Shown: positions 15,371 to 25,013, numbered from the stretch's first letter. The stretch is DNA of 27,240 nt from Lachnospiraceae bacterium UBA4260 (GCA_002395235.1 DGWK01000024.1:69242-96481); one strand, 5' to 3'. Notes: generated from the sequence alone by a model not told the origin. Program-made: numbers and translations.

Positions 15371-18300
15371 TCATTCCGCGTCGATCGTCGAGATTCCCAT
15401 AGTGACTTCCTCCAGCACATCCAGCAGCATGCGCACAGTGTCCAAGGAGGTGAGCATGACAACGTTATTCTGCGCGGCGACGCTGCGCAGGGCGACGCCG
15501 TCTCCGTAGTGGACGCCGGAGAGAACGGCGCGCGTGTTGATCACGTAGCTGACATAACCGGCGCGGATGGAGTCCAGCATCTCCTCGCTGTGTTCACTGG
15601 GTTTGTGGAGGACTCTGGTGCGGATCCCGGCTTCCCGCAGGTATTCGGCGGTCAGCGTCGTCGCTTCTATGTTGAAGCCCATATCGTAAAAGCGGCGAAC
15701 GAGAGGGATGGTCTCTGTTTTGTCCTCGTCGGCGACACTGACAAGGACAGTGCCGTAATTGCGCAGCGTCATGCCGGAGGCGATCATGGCCTTGTAGACG
15801 GCACGATGGAGCTTACTGTCGTAGCCGATGGCCTCGCCCGTGGACTTCATCTCCGGGGAGAGATAGGCGTCCATGCCGCGCAGTTTGGAGAAGGAAAAGG
15901 CGGGGACTTTGACGTAATAGCGGGCCTTTTCGGCGGGATAACGAACAATGAGCCCCTGACCTTTCAAAGTAATGCCGAGACTGACAAGTGTGGCGATATC
16001 CGCGAGGCTGTAACCCGTTGCCTTGGAGAGGAACGGAACCGTCCGGGAGGAGCGGGGGTTGACCTCGATGATGTAGACATTCTCCCGCTCATCGACGATG
16101 AACTGTATATTGAAGAGTCCGCGGATCCCGATGCCGATCCCGAGTCTCTCCGTGTAGTCGAGAATCGTCTTCTTGACGTTCGCCGAGAGGCTGTAAGGGG
16201 GATAGACACTGATCGAATCGCCCGAGTGAACGCCGGTCCTCTCGACCAGTTCCATGATGCCCGGGACGAAGACCCTCTCGCCGTCGCACACGGCGTCTAC
16301 TTCCACTTCTTTGCCGCGTATATAGTGGTCCACGAGCACCGGCCTGCTCTCATCGATGGGCTCCGCGGTCCCAAGATACTCCCGCAGGTCAGACTCTTTG
16401 GCGACGATCTGCATGGCGCGGCCGCCCAGAACGAAGCTGGGGCGGACCAGCACCGGATAGCCGATCTTCTGCGCGGCGGCGAGTCCTTCTGCGGCGGAAG
16501 TGACGGCGCAGCCTTTGGGCTGCGGGATTCCCAGCGTCTCCAGGAGTTTCTCGAACAGTTCCCGGTTCTCCGCTTTGTCGATGGCTTCGCAGTCTGTGCC
16601 GATGATTCTGACCCCTCGGGCGTGAAGCGGATCCGCCAGATTGATCGCCGTCTGCCCTCCGAGCGTTACGATGACGCCGTCGGGCTTTTCCATCTCGATC
16701 ACGTTCATCACGTCTTCCACGCAGAGCGGTTCAAAATAGAGCTTGTCCGAGCAGGTATAGTCGGTAGAAACGGTTTCCGGATTGTTGTTGATGATGATCG
16801 CCTCGTAACCCGCCTTTTGGATCGTCTGTACGGCGTGCACGGTGGAATAGTCGAATTCCACGCCCTGGCCGATGCGGATGGGACCGGCGCCGAGAACGAT
16901 CACTTTCTTCCTGGCGGAGAGGCGGACTTCGTTTTCGACTTCCGGGGCATTGGTGCAGCCGGCGGTCTCGTAAGTGGAGTAAAAATAGGGAACATAACTT
17001 TCAAACTCTGAGGCGCAGGTGTCGATCATCTTGTAGACCGGCATGATTCTGTTTTTTGACCGCAGAGCAAAGACCGTCTCCTCGGAGAGCCCCCACAGAA
17101 CGCCGATTTCCCGGTCCGAGAAGCCCATCTTCTTGGCCTCGCACAGTTCCTCCAGGTCGCCGGGAGCGGCGGAAAGCGCTTTTTCTTCTTCCACGATGCG
17201 GCGGATGGCGCGCAGGAAGAAGGGGTCGATGCCGCTCTGACGACGGATTGACTCCTCGAGACAAACTACCCCGGAGGTCAATTTTTTCTGATCCCTGCGC
17301 ATCAGCTCCGCAATGGCAAATATTCGATCATCGGTTCCGGTGCGAATATACGTGAGGAGATCTGAGGCAGTCAGCTGATCAAATTTCGGATCATGCAGGT
17401 GGAAGTGCCCCGTCTCGAGAGAGCGGACCGCCTTAAGAAGGCTCTCTTCCAGTGTGCGGCCTATGCTCATGACTTCGCCTGTCGCCTTCATCTGCGTGGA
17501 GAGAGAGTTGTCGGCCTCCGTGAATTTGTCAAAGGGAAAGCGCGGCATCTTGGTGACGACGTAGTCGAGGGCCGGCTCAAAAGCGGCCGGCGTATTGGCA
17601 AGCGGAATTTCGTCGAGAGTCATGCCGACGCCGATTTTGGCGGAAACGCGGGCGATGGGGTAGCCGCTCGCCTTGGAAGCCAGCGCCGACGAGCGGGAGA
17701 CGCGCGGATTGACTTCGATCAGGTAGTATTGGAAAGAACCGGGATCCAGCGCGAACTGGACATTGCAGCCGCCCTCGATCTCAAGGGCGCGGATCACCTT
17801 CAGCGCGCTGTCGCGCAGCATGTGATACTCCTTATTTGTGAGCGTTTGCGACGGGCACACGACAATAGAATCCCCGGTGTGAATGCCCACGGGATCCAGA
17901 TTTTCCATGTTGCAGATGGTGATCGCGGTGTCGTTTCGGTCGCGCATCACCTCATACTCGATCTCTTTGAAGCCTTTGACGCTCTTCTCGATCAGGACCT
18001 GGCGGACCGGGGAGAGCGCGAGGGCGTTCTTCATGATGGGAAGAAATTCCTCCTCGTTGTCCGCAAAGCCGCCGCCCGTCCCGCCGAGCGTGAAAGCGGG
18101 CCGAAGGACGACCGGATATCCGATGTCGCGCGCCGCCTTAAGGCCTTCTTCCATGGAGCAGGCGATCTCCGAGGGCAGCACCGGCTCTCCCAGCCGCAGG
18201 CACAGCTCCTTGAACAGCTCGCGGTCTTCCGCCTGCTCGATGGAGCGGCTTTTGGTGCCCAGAAGCTCCGTCCGGCACTCCGCCAGGATTCCCTTCTTCT

Positions 18301-18590
18301 CCAGCTGCATGGCCAGATTGAGCCCCGTCTGTCCGCCAATCCCCGGCAAAATAGCGTCCGGCCTCTCTTTGCGCACTATTTTGGCAATGTATTCCAGAGT
18401 CAGGGGTTCCATGAAGACTTTGTCCGCGATCGACGTGTCGGTCATGATGGTCGCGGGGTTGGAATTGCACAGGACGACCTCATAGCCCTCCTCCTTGAGC
18501 GCCAGGCAGGCCTGGGTCCCGGCATAGTCAAACTCGGCCGCCTGCCCGATCACGATGGGGCCGGAACCGATGACGAGAATCTTGTGGATA

Positions 18591-18607
<17 letters not shown>
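15371..18607 (-). CDS. carB: Carbamoyl-phosphate synthase, large (synthetase) subunit
   Basis: This 1078-residue protein makes carbamoyl phosphate from bicarbonate, ATP and ammonia delivered by CarA, for pyrimidines and arginine. The two homologous ATP-grasp halves are clear: first [30 protein letters not shown] with FTLGGTGGG and YYLIEVNPRVSRSSALASKA, then KKVIVLGAGPIRIGQGVEFDY with VLGGRAMQIV and VYIIEVNPRSSRTVPFLSKATG. A C-terminal methylglyoxal-synthase-like allosteric domain ends it. The start lies inside carA (17-bp overlap) with AAGGAGG just before ATG. In the linker between the halves, codons 440-448 (QKKLTSGVV) look like a nine-residue insertion made of a repeat found elsewhere in the window. 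No damage is seen otherwise. Confidence 0.96.
17264..17290 (-). repeat. Short palindromic repeat inserted in frame in carB
   Basis: The 27 bases encode exactly the nine residues (QKKLTSGVV) that CarB proteins lack between the ...AELMRR and the helix leading to GIDPFFL. The plus-strand sequence AACTACCCCGGAGGTCAATT plus a run of T matches the repeat after dapL (11156-11180) almost base for base. Twenty-seven bases keep the frame. Confidence 0.75.
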
Positions 18608-19784
<1,177 letters not shown>

Positions 19785-19811
19785 AGGAAGGTGTCCTTTC
19801 CGGTTGCGCGG

Positions 19812-19896
19812 GCAATGAGCCATGCCGCATTGCTTACACGCAAAGAAGGCGCAATGACCCCCGAAGCATTTGAGCTCCGGCACGTCATTGCGCCTT
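19812..19896 (-). promoter_or_regulatory. Structured carA leader with alternative pairings
   Basis: On the minus strand the leader has a perfect 13-bp stem (19896-19884 with 19858-19846) enclosing a second six-pair helix (CCGGAG with CTTCGG). A GCAATG/CATTGC hairpin follows (19833-19828 with 19817-19812). The second arm of the first hairpin (CATTGC) is also complementary to the first arm of the second (GCAATG), so 1:2 plus 3:4 competes with 2:3, as in an attenuator. There is no T tract after the last stem and no recognised PyrR site, so control could be translational. Confidence 0.55.
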
Positions 19897-19923
19897 GAGA
19901 ATTACGATATTTCATTTGTAAAA

Positions 19924-19951
19924 ATTATAGGCGGATGCGGAGATTTGTCAA
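19924..19951 (-). promoter_or_regulatory. Consensus promoter of the carAB-murT-gatD operon
   Basis: The minus strand carries a perfect TTGACA (19951-19946), a 16-base spacer and a perfect TATAAT (19929-19924). The predicted start near 19917 gives a leader of about 130 bases before the carA ATG, spanning the whole structured region. Confidence 0.88.
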
Positions 19952-19982
19952 TAGCCAATGCATCACGAAACATGGTATTGAT

Positions 19983-20048
19983 CTCCATCATATGGCAATG
20001 CATCACAAAGTGTGATACGGTTGCATTATCAGAGAATTCCTCAGAAAG
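19983..20048 (+). repeat. 66-bp direct repeat, copy 1
   Basis: It matches 25092-25157 at 63 of 66 bases. It contains the 15-bp perfect palindrome ATCACAAAGTGTGAT (from 20002), with GCAAT and GTTGC arms outside it that can extend the hairpin. It ends 43 bases before the hydrolase start. A partial internal relative, CAATGCATCACGAA, lies about 40 bases upstream of the equivalent bases. Confidence 0.85.
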
Positions 20049-20091
20049 TACATGGTGTGAATCTCAGAATTTAGAGGAGGCTGTACTGTTA

Positions 20092-20859
20092 ATGCTTGCA
20101 AAGGAATTTGGAAAAGAACATGACCGGAAGATCGTATTGATTCCCGGTAATATGATGAGCTGGCGTCAGTTTAAAAGTGTTATTCCAATACTGGAGAAAG
20201 ATTTTCATGTAATCGCAGTCAGCACTGACGGATATGATGAAAAGACCGAATTTACCACAACAGAGAAATCTGCAGAAAGTATAGAAAAGTACATAGCAGA
20301 TAATCTTGATTCACACATTGACCTTGTTTTCGGTGAGTCCTTTGGTGCGGCAACAGCAGGAATGATGTTCAACAGGCAGAAAGTGAAAATAGATTCCATA
20401 ATAATGAGTGGACCGCAATATATGAGACTTGGTGTTTTTACTGAGCTGATAAAAAAGATGATTCCTAAAAATCAATATAGACTTACACAGAAGGTTAAGA
20501 GCGGACGAAAAAGCGGGAAAATGCCGCTCATGTTGAAGTTATACACCCGGGCTGATGATGAAAATATGCTGAAAATGTTTGATGCCATGCCGGATAATAT
20601 AACGCTTAAGACATTGCAAAACTGTACAGATGAAGCGCTGAGGCTCTATGAAGTGATAGACAAATTTGAGCCTGACCCAAATGCAAAGGTCAGTATCTGG
20701 CATGGAGCAAAAGAACCGAATATGAAGAAGGCATTAGAGAAACTGAGAAGAGCATTCCCAGCGGCAGAAGATCAGCCCTTTGAAGGAATGGGACATGGAG
20801 ATATAATCGGTCATCCGGAGATTATGGCTGCGGAAATCAAGAAGTTCATGGGAAGATAA
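20092..20859 (+). CDS. Alpha/beta-hydrolase fold protein
   Basis: The 255-residue product from ATG 20092 (AGAGGAGG at 20073-20080) has the alpha/beta-hydrolase order: a first strand with KIVLIPGNMMSWRQF (oxyanion region), VIAVSTDGYDEKTEF, the nucleophile elbow VFGESFGAATAGMMF (GxSxG type), a helical cap region of about 60 residues, VSIWHGAKEPNMKKALEKL, and a late His in GMGHGDIIGHPE. A serine hydrolase or esterase acting in the cytoplasm is likely; no signal peptide is seen and the substrate is unknown. It begins the AT-richer accessory region and sits directly after the 66-bp repeat. A methyltransferase gene follows closely, suggesting cotranscription. The open frame extends further upstream, but that part is not protein-like. 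Confidence 0.75.
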   Translation: MLAKEFGKEHDRKIVLIPGNMMSWRQFKSVIPILEKDFHVIAVSTDGYDEKTEFTTTEKSAESIEKYIADNLDSHIDLVFGESFGAATAGMMFNRQKVKIDSIIMSGPQYMRLGVFTELIKKMIPKNQYRLTQKVKSGRKSGKMPLMLKLYTRADDENMLKMFDAMPDNITLKTLQNCTDEALRLYEVIDKFEPDPNAKVSIWHGAKEPNMKKALEKLRRAFPAAEDQPFEGMGHGDIIGHPEIMAAEIKKFMGR

Positions 20860-20893
20860 TCCCAGTATGCCGAGCCAATACAATAAGAGAAAC

Positions 20894-21691
20894 ATGAATG
20901 AAGTAAATAAAACACTGTATATTCCACTGTACGGAAAATCAAAGGTGAGCCAACAGGGGATTATTCTGAACGATCCCTCGGCTGAGAGAATATGGAGAGA
21001 AGAAGCCTTCCCAATTCGCGGTAAGTCCAGGTCAAAATGGCTTGCTTACAATATGGCGATGAGAGCCCGAGTATTCGACGACTGGACAGAACGTATGCTG
21101 CAACAGAGCCGCGATGCGTTGGTGCTTCATATTGGATGCGGACTTGACAGCAGGTATATGAGGGTAAAAACTCCCTGTTCTGAATGGGTGGACTGCGATC
21201 TTCCGGATGTCATAGAGATTCGCAAGAAGTATTTTCAGGAAAATGAAACGTACCATATGATGGCTTTGGATGCGTCCAGACCTGAACAGATTGGAACGCT
21301 CCCGGATTCTAATACGGCCATCGTTGTCCTTGAAGGACTGAGCATGTATCTGACAGGCAGCCAAGTACGGGGGTTATTGCAAGCGCTTGATAAAAAGTAC
21401 CAAGAACTTCATATTCTTATGGATGTTTATACTGAATTCGGTGTCAATGCATCGAAATATAAAAACCCTGTTAATGAAGTTGGCGTTTCTAAACTGTATG
21501 GGATCGATGATATCGAGAGCATCACAGATGGACTTCGGGTCAGATATGTAAAAGAGCACAGCTTCACGCCTGCCAGGCTGGTCAAAGAGCTTACGCCAGC
21601 CGACAGGTTGTTTTTTAAATTGCTGTTTACGGGTAAGCTGTACCGAAAGATATACCGCCTGTATGAACTTAAGGCTTGTCGGAGAAAATAA
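20894..21691 (+). CDS. LCM/TcmP-family SAM-dependent O-methyltransferase
   Basis: This protein of about 265 residues resembles the leucine carboxyl methyltransferase/TcmP group: NKTLYIPLYGKSKVSQQGI at the N terminus, the SAM-binding LHIGCGLDSRYMR, a following acidic VDCDLPDVIEIRKKYF, and VVLEGLSMYLTGSQVRGLL. In bacteria these proteins methylate carboxyl or hydroxyl groups of small molecules, including polyketides; the target here is unknown. The start at 20894 fits the usual N terminus; an in-frame ATG at 20867, seven bases after the hydrolase stop, is the alternative and would add nine residues. Its TAA is followed immediately by the ATG of the alkylation-repair gene, so hydrolase, methyltransferase and repair gene look like one transcript. 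Confidence 0.82.
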   Translation: MNEVNKTLYIPLYGKSKVSQQGIILNDPSAERIWREEAFPIRGKSRSKWLAYNMAMRARVFDDWTERMLQQSRDALVLHIGCGLDSRYMRVKTPCSEWVDCDLPDVIEIRKKYFQENETYHMMALDASRPEQIGTLPDSNTAIVVLEGLSMYLTGSQVRGLLQALDKKYQELHILMDVYTEFGVNASKYKNPVNEVGVSKLYGIDDIESITDGLRVRYVKEHSFTPARLVKELTPADRLFFKLLFTGKLYRKIYRLYELKACRRK

Positions 21692-22378
21692 ATGAACAGA
21701 AATGAGATCGTGGCGGAGCTGTTCCGTTTGCAGGATAAGGACTATGCTTTGATGCAGGCAAAAATCATTCCCACTGTATCCCGAGACAGGATCATAGGTG
21801 TCAGAACACCTGCCCTTCGGGACTTTGCAAAGAGCCTGAGCAAAGATCAGGACATTGGTGAATTCTTGTCATATCTGCCGCATCAGTATTTTGATGAAGA
21901 CCAGCTGCATGCGTTTGTAATATCGTTGGAAAAAGATTATGACAAGTGCATAGGGAAGGTCAATGCATTCCTTCCTTTTATTGACAACTGGGCGACCTGT
22001 GATCAGCTTTCTCCCAAAGTTTTCAAAAAAGAGCCGGAGAAGCTGCTTTCATTCATTCAGACATGGATCAATTCAGATAAGACCTACACAGTCAGATTTG
22101 CGATCGGTATGTTGATGAAGTATTTTCTGGATGAGCATTTTGACACGAAGTATGCGGATATGGTTGCGAAGGTCAAATCGGCGGAGTACTACGTCAACAT
22201 GATGATCGCATGGTATTTTGCGACCGCGCTGGCGAAGCAGTATGAATCTGTTTTACCATATCTGGAAGACAGAAGGCTGGCTGTTTGGGTGCATAATAAA
22301 GCTATCCAGAAAAGTATTGAAAGCTATCGGATTACGGATGAACAAAAGGCATATTTAAGAACTTTGAAGGTGCGATAG
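21692..22378 (+). CDS. AlkD-like DNA alkylation repair protein
   Basis: The 228-residue, mostly helical protein belongs to the AlkC/AlkD HEAT-repeat DNA glycosylases, which excise N3- and N7-alkylpurines. Visible family features are RIIGVRTPALRDFAKSL near the N terminus, FLPFIDNWATCDQLSP with the Trp and Asp of the family's active-site cleft, the repeated helix pairs VRFAIGMLMKYFLDE and NMMIAWYFATALAKQYE, and a terminal helix with AVWVHNKAIQKSIESYRI. Length is typical. It starts directly after the methyltransferase stop and ends in TAG. Right after it a 19-codon stretch, IENAPVLIVVVYRKKYFVD, resembles a nitroreductase piece and may be junk from an earlier rearrangement. Confidence 0.85.
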   Translation: MNRNEIVAELFRLQDKDYALMQAKIIPTVSRDRIIGVRTPALRDFAKSLSKDQDIGEFLSYLPHQYFDEDQLHAFVISLEKDYDKCIGKVNAFLPFIDNWATCDQLSPKVFKKEPEKLLSFIQTWINSDKTYTVRFAIGMLMKYFLDEHFDTKYADMVAKVKSAEYYVNMMIAWYFATALAKQYESVLPYLEDRRLAVWVHNKAIQKSIESYRITDEQKAYLRTLKVR

Positions 22379-22475
22379 AGAACGCGCCGGTCCTGATCGT
22401 GGTCGTCTACCGCAAGAAATATTTTGTAGACTGAAATCAGGGAATCCGAGTGCAGTGATGGAAGGAAATAAGAAA

Positions 22476-22688
22476 ATGGCATGGACAGTCAAAAGGATCC
22501 AGGAAAGCGATTACGGATGCGAGGAGAGGTCCGCAGAGGAAAGAAACCAGGTCATAGTAACCTTGGTAGATGAAGACGGTCTTACCCGGCAGCTGACTGC
22601 CGACGATGACTGGCTATATACTGTGGGGATCGATGAGGGGAGTCTCTGGCCGGAGGAAGTCATGCCGGCAGCCCTGGAAAAGAGATGA
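22476..22688 (+). CDS. Small acidic protein of unknown function
   Basis: The 70-residue product from ATG 22476 (GAAGGA ten bases upstream) begins MAWTVKRIQESDYGCEERSA and is rich in Asp and Glu. It reads as a small beta-type domain (VIVTLVDEDGLTRQLTADDDWLYTVGI) with no membrane segment or signal. The in-frame GTG/ATG at 22455-22460 lacks a good ribosome binding site. I do not recognise a characterised family. It is the first of four small genes in a row; a 43-bp gap separates it from the next. Confidence 0.6.
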   Translation: MAWTVKRIQESDYGCEERSAEERNQVIVTLVDEDGLTRQLTADDDWLYTVGIDEGSLWPEEVMPAALEKR

Positions 22689-22731
22689 TATTGTGTAACT
22701 TTTGCCAAAGGTACACAAAAAGGAGAGGCCT

Positions 22732-23049
22732 GTGGAAATATCGAAAAGAGACTGGAAGTTGTTCAGGGAATACGTCCCCAAATGGCAGACACGCTACATC
22801 AGGAATCTAAACTGGGAATATATCGAGCTCCTAAGCGGAGATGGCGATGCGGCAGATCATTTCTGGCAGCTGGAAGAGCGCATCAGGAAAGACAAAAAGC
22901 ACCCCGGAGTGAGCATCGAGATCAGTAAAGGCGACGCGATCTACGATCTTGTCCTTCTTTGCCGGACGGGCGTGATCGACATGAGTGATCTAGAGGAATT
23001 CAGTGACAGTACAAAGGACGCTGTCCGCCAGCTATTGGACCTGAGGTGA
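22732..23049 (+). CDS. Small helical protein of unknown function
   Basis: The start is GTG 22732, with AGGAG at 22721-22725, giving 105 residues that begin MEISKRDWKLFREYVPKWQT. It reads as an alpha-helical soluble domain: a helix with NWEYIELLSG, a charged helix FWQLEERIRKDKKHPGVSIE, and a last helix DLEEFSDSTKDAVRQLLDL. No membrane segment is present. An in-frame TTG at 22702 would add ten residues but has no ribosome binding site. The pattern 'DWK.FR...p.WQ..Y...L...Y..lL.G' looks like a conserved domain of gut Clostridia, but no function is known to me. The next gene begins four bases after its stop, so the two are probably translated from one message. Confidence 0.65.
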   Translation: MEISKRDWKLFREYVPKWQTRYIRNLNWEYIELLSGDGDAADHFWQLEERIRKDKKHPGVSIEISKGDAIYDLVLLCRTGVIDMSDLEEFSDSTKDAVRQLLDLR

Positions 23050-23053
23050 CAAA

Positions 23054-23500
23054 ATGGACATCAAACTGATACCATTGGAAAAGATGATCCTGGACGGGAA
23101 AGAGATACGTCTGGGTGAGAAAAAGCAGGCAGTGATCCCCGTTCTCGGAGAGCCTGAACATATCCACGAAAACTACGGCGGCGGGAGCTGGCGCCATTTC
23201 TATTTTGACTCCGAGCTGGCTCTTGATTTCGACCAGCATGACCGTCTTGAGTACATTGAGTTTCTGGGCGGCCACTATGGAAAATTGAGACCGTATATCT
23301 ACGGCATTTCTGTGTTTGATACTAAGGATACCGATGTCGTCAGGACCCTGTCCGAGCATAATAATGGTGAGATTGATGACAGCGAGGACGATTCTTTCGG
23401 GTTTCTTGAGACCAGCATCGGGATCTGGAAGGATTCTGAAGAGAAAGAATACTGGACTACGATCGGCATCGGTGTTAAGGACTACTATAAGGAAGTCTGA
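23054..23500 (+). CDS. Uncharacterised acidic protein, possible immunity-type fold
   Basis: This 148-residue protein starts MDIKLIPLEKMILDGKEIRL and is strongly acidic in its middle (NNGEIDDSEDDSFGF). The first half, LGEKKQAVIPVLGEPEHI followed by FYFDSELALDFDQHDRLEYI, has the look of a small alpha/beta domain of the kind found in immunity or inhibitor proteins. The second half ends with a strand pair, SIGIWKDSEEKEYWTTIGIG, and VKDYY. No signal peptide or membrane segment is visible. It starts four bases after the preceding gene. A role as orphan immunity protein is a guess from composition and setting only. Confidence 0.6.
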   Translation: MDIKLIPLEKMILDGKEIRLGEKKQAVIPVLGEPEHIHENYGGGSWRHFYFDSELALDFDQHDRLEYIEFLGGHYGKLRPYIYGISVFDTKDTDVVRTLSEHNNGEIDDSEDDSFGFLETSIGIWKDSEEKEYWTTIGIGVKDYYKEV

Positions 23501-23560
23501 AGCTGCTGAAAAAGAAGAAGGCGAAACGAACAGACCGGTACTGATCAGGGAAAGGATATC

Positions 23561-24025
23561 ATGATGACAGATCCTGTATTTGGAAATCTGGAATACGAAT
23601 ATGGCTGGAACGGGACTGTGGAAATAGACTGTTTCGGAAAAATGGAAGAGATCGATCTAACGGTATGCGGTGAGGATGATACGCCTGTTACAGAGCAGCA
23701 GCGCTGCTCTTATAAAGCCTTCATGGCGGCATGGAGCAGCATAATGGATGACGTCGCTCTGGCGATCGCGAAATACTATATCAGCCTCCGGAAAGAGCTC
23801 GGATATGATGAGGAATACAATAGCTGTTACCCTCCCATCGACCATCCTTCAGATGTCCTTGGAATGATCAGCCTGGACCAGATGGTGATCCCGGATGACG
23901 GGATCTATGACGGCCGGAGTGTATGCCTGGCATTCAGCTGCTCATGGGATGATGAGAACGGAATGGGCATCCGCTTCCTGAACGAGAAGATCGATGAGAT
24001 AGGGTATCAGGATATAGTATTCTGA
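23561..24025 (+). CDS. Uncharacterised protein, DUF6985-like
   Basis: The 154-residue product (ATG 23561 or the next codon ATG 23564, with AAAGGA just upstream) has the pattern LEYEYGWNGTVEIDCFGKMEEIDLTV, then PVTEQQRCSYKAFMAAWSSI and a helix leading to IAKYY. That order (FGK strand, then 'EQ...Y..F' helix, then 'I..YY') resembles DUF6985-type proteins, which have no known function and often sit among small hypotheticals. The C-terminal half contains MISLDQMVIPDDG and LAFSCSWDDENGMGIRF, typical of beta-sandwich immunity-like proteins. It is acidic and soluble. The family call is from memory and tentative. Confidence 0.55.
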   Translation: MMTDPVFGNLEYEYGWNGTVEIDCFGKMEEIDLTVCGEDDTPVTEQQRCSYKAFMAAWSSIMDDVALAIAKYYISLRKELGYDEEYNSCYPPIDHPSDVLGMISLDQMVIPDDGIYDGRSVCLAFSCSWDDENGMGIRFLNEKIDEIGYQDIVF

Positions 24026-24068
24026 TCACAGGGATAACGTCAACTACTCCGAGAAAGGTACATGGAAT

Positions 24069-24680
24069 ATGCAGAAGAAAGAGCTTACCAATAGCCTGCG
24101 CAGGCCGGATATGGAACGGATCCGCCGTTTCAGGGAATTTGTTAAGGAAAAAGATGCCGTCATAACACAGGAGTCTCCGGAAATGGAGTTGTCGGCTTTC
24201 ATGACGCAGCGCGCCCTGATCATTACGGATGAGATGAACAATCATTATCACACACCTGAAGAACTCCATGACCTCCTTGAGGAACTGACCTGCAGAGAAG
24301 TACCTGCTCACGTCGGGATCGTCCCACCATTCAGTACCGACTTTGGCGCCAACATTATCTTTGAGGACGGCGTATATGTCAATGCCGGTGTCTCCATGCA
24401 GGACCAGAGCGGGATCCTGATTAAAGAAGGCGCATTGATCGGGCATCACGCCGTCCTGGCGACACTGAACCACGTTCTTGATCCTGCCAGAAGGCATGAC
24501 CTGATCCCAAAGCCGATCGTGATCGGTAAAAATGCATGGATCGGCGCAAACGCCACCATCCTGCAGGGCGTGACAGTTGGTGATGGCGCCGTCGTTGCCG
24601 CAGGGGCAGTAGTATCCAGTGATGTCCCCGCTAATACTGTTGTCGGGGGAGTTCCGGCCCAGGTTCTCCGGCAGTTGTAA
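24069..24680 (+). CDS. Sugar O-acetyltransferase (LacA/Maa type, hexapeptide repeat)
   Basis: This 203-residue enzyme is a left-handed beta-helix acyltransferase of the galactoside/maltose acetyltransferase group, which moves acetyl from acetyl-CoA to sugar hydroxyls. The catalytic histidine is H135 in LATLNHVLDP, and hexapeptide coils run from about residue 90 to 200: VYVNAGVSM, ILIKEGALIGHHAVL, then IVIGKNAWIGANATILQGVT and VGDGAVVAAGAVV. The first 75 residues diverge from the classical Mac domain but keep its helical character and length. The C terminus VVGGVPAQVLRQL is typical. It is the last intact gene before a stretch of remnants. Confidence 0.82.
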   Translation: MQKKELTNSLRRPDMERIRRFREFVKEKDAVITQESPEMELSAFMTQRALIITDEMNNHYHTPEELHDLLEELTCREVPAHVGIVPPFSTDFGANIIFEDGVYVNAGVSMQDQSGILIKEGALIGHHAVLATLNHVLDPARRHDLIPKPIVIGKNAWIGANATILQGVTVGDGAVVAAGAVVSSDVPANTVVGGVPAQVLRQL

Positions 24681-24681
24681 A

Positions 24682-24758
24682 ATGGCCGGATATATCAAGC
24701 CACGCGTGGTCTGCCACATGACCAATTCATAGACGGAGAGTTTCTGGAAACACCGCAG
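24682..24758 (+). pseudogene. N-terminal remnant resembling a RibD-C/dihydrofolate-reductase-like protein
   Basis: ATG 24682 opens MAGYIKPRVVCHMTNS and then TAG. Another frame over the following bases continues IDGEFLETPQ. Joined, they resemble the N terminus of RibD C-terminal/DHFR-like reductases ('rP.VicHM..S.DG.IdGeF'), with a small deletion and a frameshift. Nothing of the remaining 150 or more residues is seen. Confidence 0.4.
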
Positions 24759-24939
24759 GGCTGTCGGGGAAGAGGTATCCTCTGTTGTCCAGGATTATCC
24801 GATCCCGCTTTCGCTTTTTCCCATGAGTCCTTGTGACACGATCTTCGCATTTGTGAACAGAAACTACGAACTGTGCAGGATCCGTGTCGTCAAGACCAGA
24901 GACAGGGGCTTTGTCACGACGATCGAGGAGATCAAGTGA
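24733..24939 (+). pseudogene. Orphan C-terminal frame, unrecognised
   Basis: The frame is open for 68 codons from the TAG at 24730 to TGA 24937-24939 and reads convincingly like protein, for example VVQDYPIPLSLFPMSPCDTI, FAFVNRNYELCRIRVVKTRD and a terminal TTIEEIK. It lacks a start codon with a ribosome binding site near the beginning. It may be the 3' end of another lost gene joined to the reductase-like remnant. The family is unknown to me. Confidence 0.4.
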
Positions 24940-24985
24940 CATACAGGTACTGTACAAAAGAATAACTCAATAACACATAAACAGG

Positions 24986-25013
24986 ATCCAGGGCTCAGGC
25001 TCTGGATTTTGTT
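24986..25013 (+). terminator. Probable terminator after the remnant region
   Basis: ATCCAGGGC (24986-24994) pairs with GCTCTGGAT (24999-25007), with one G-U pair, around a TCAG loop, and TTTTGTT follows. It would end transcripts of the upstream accessory genes. From here to 25091 the DNA is AT-rich without a gene; a 10-bp inverted repeat (25063-25072 with 25093-25102) overlaps the start of the next repeat. Confidence 0.7.
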
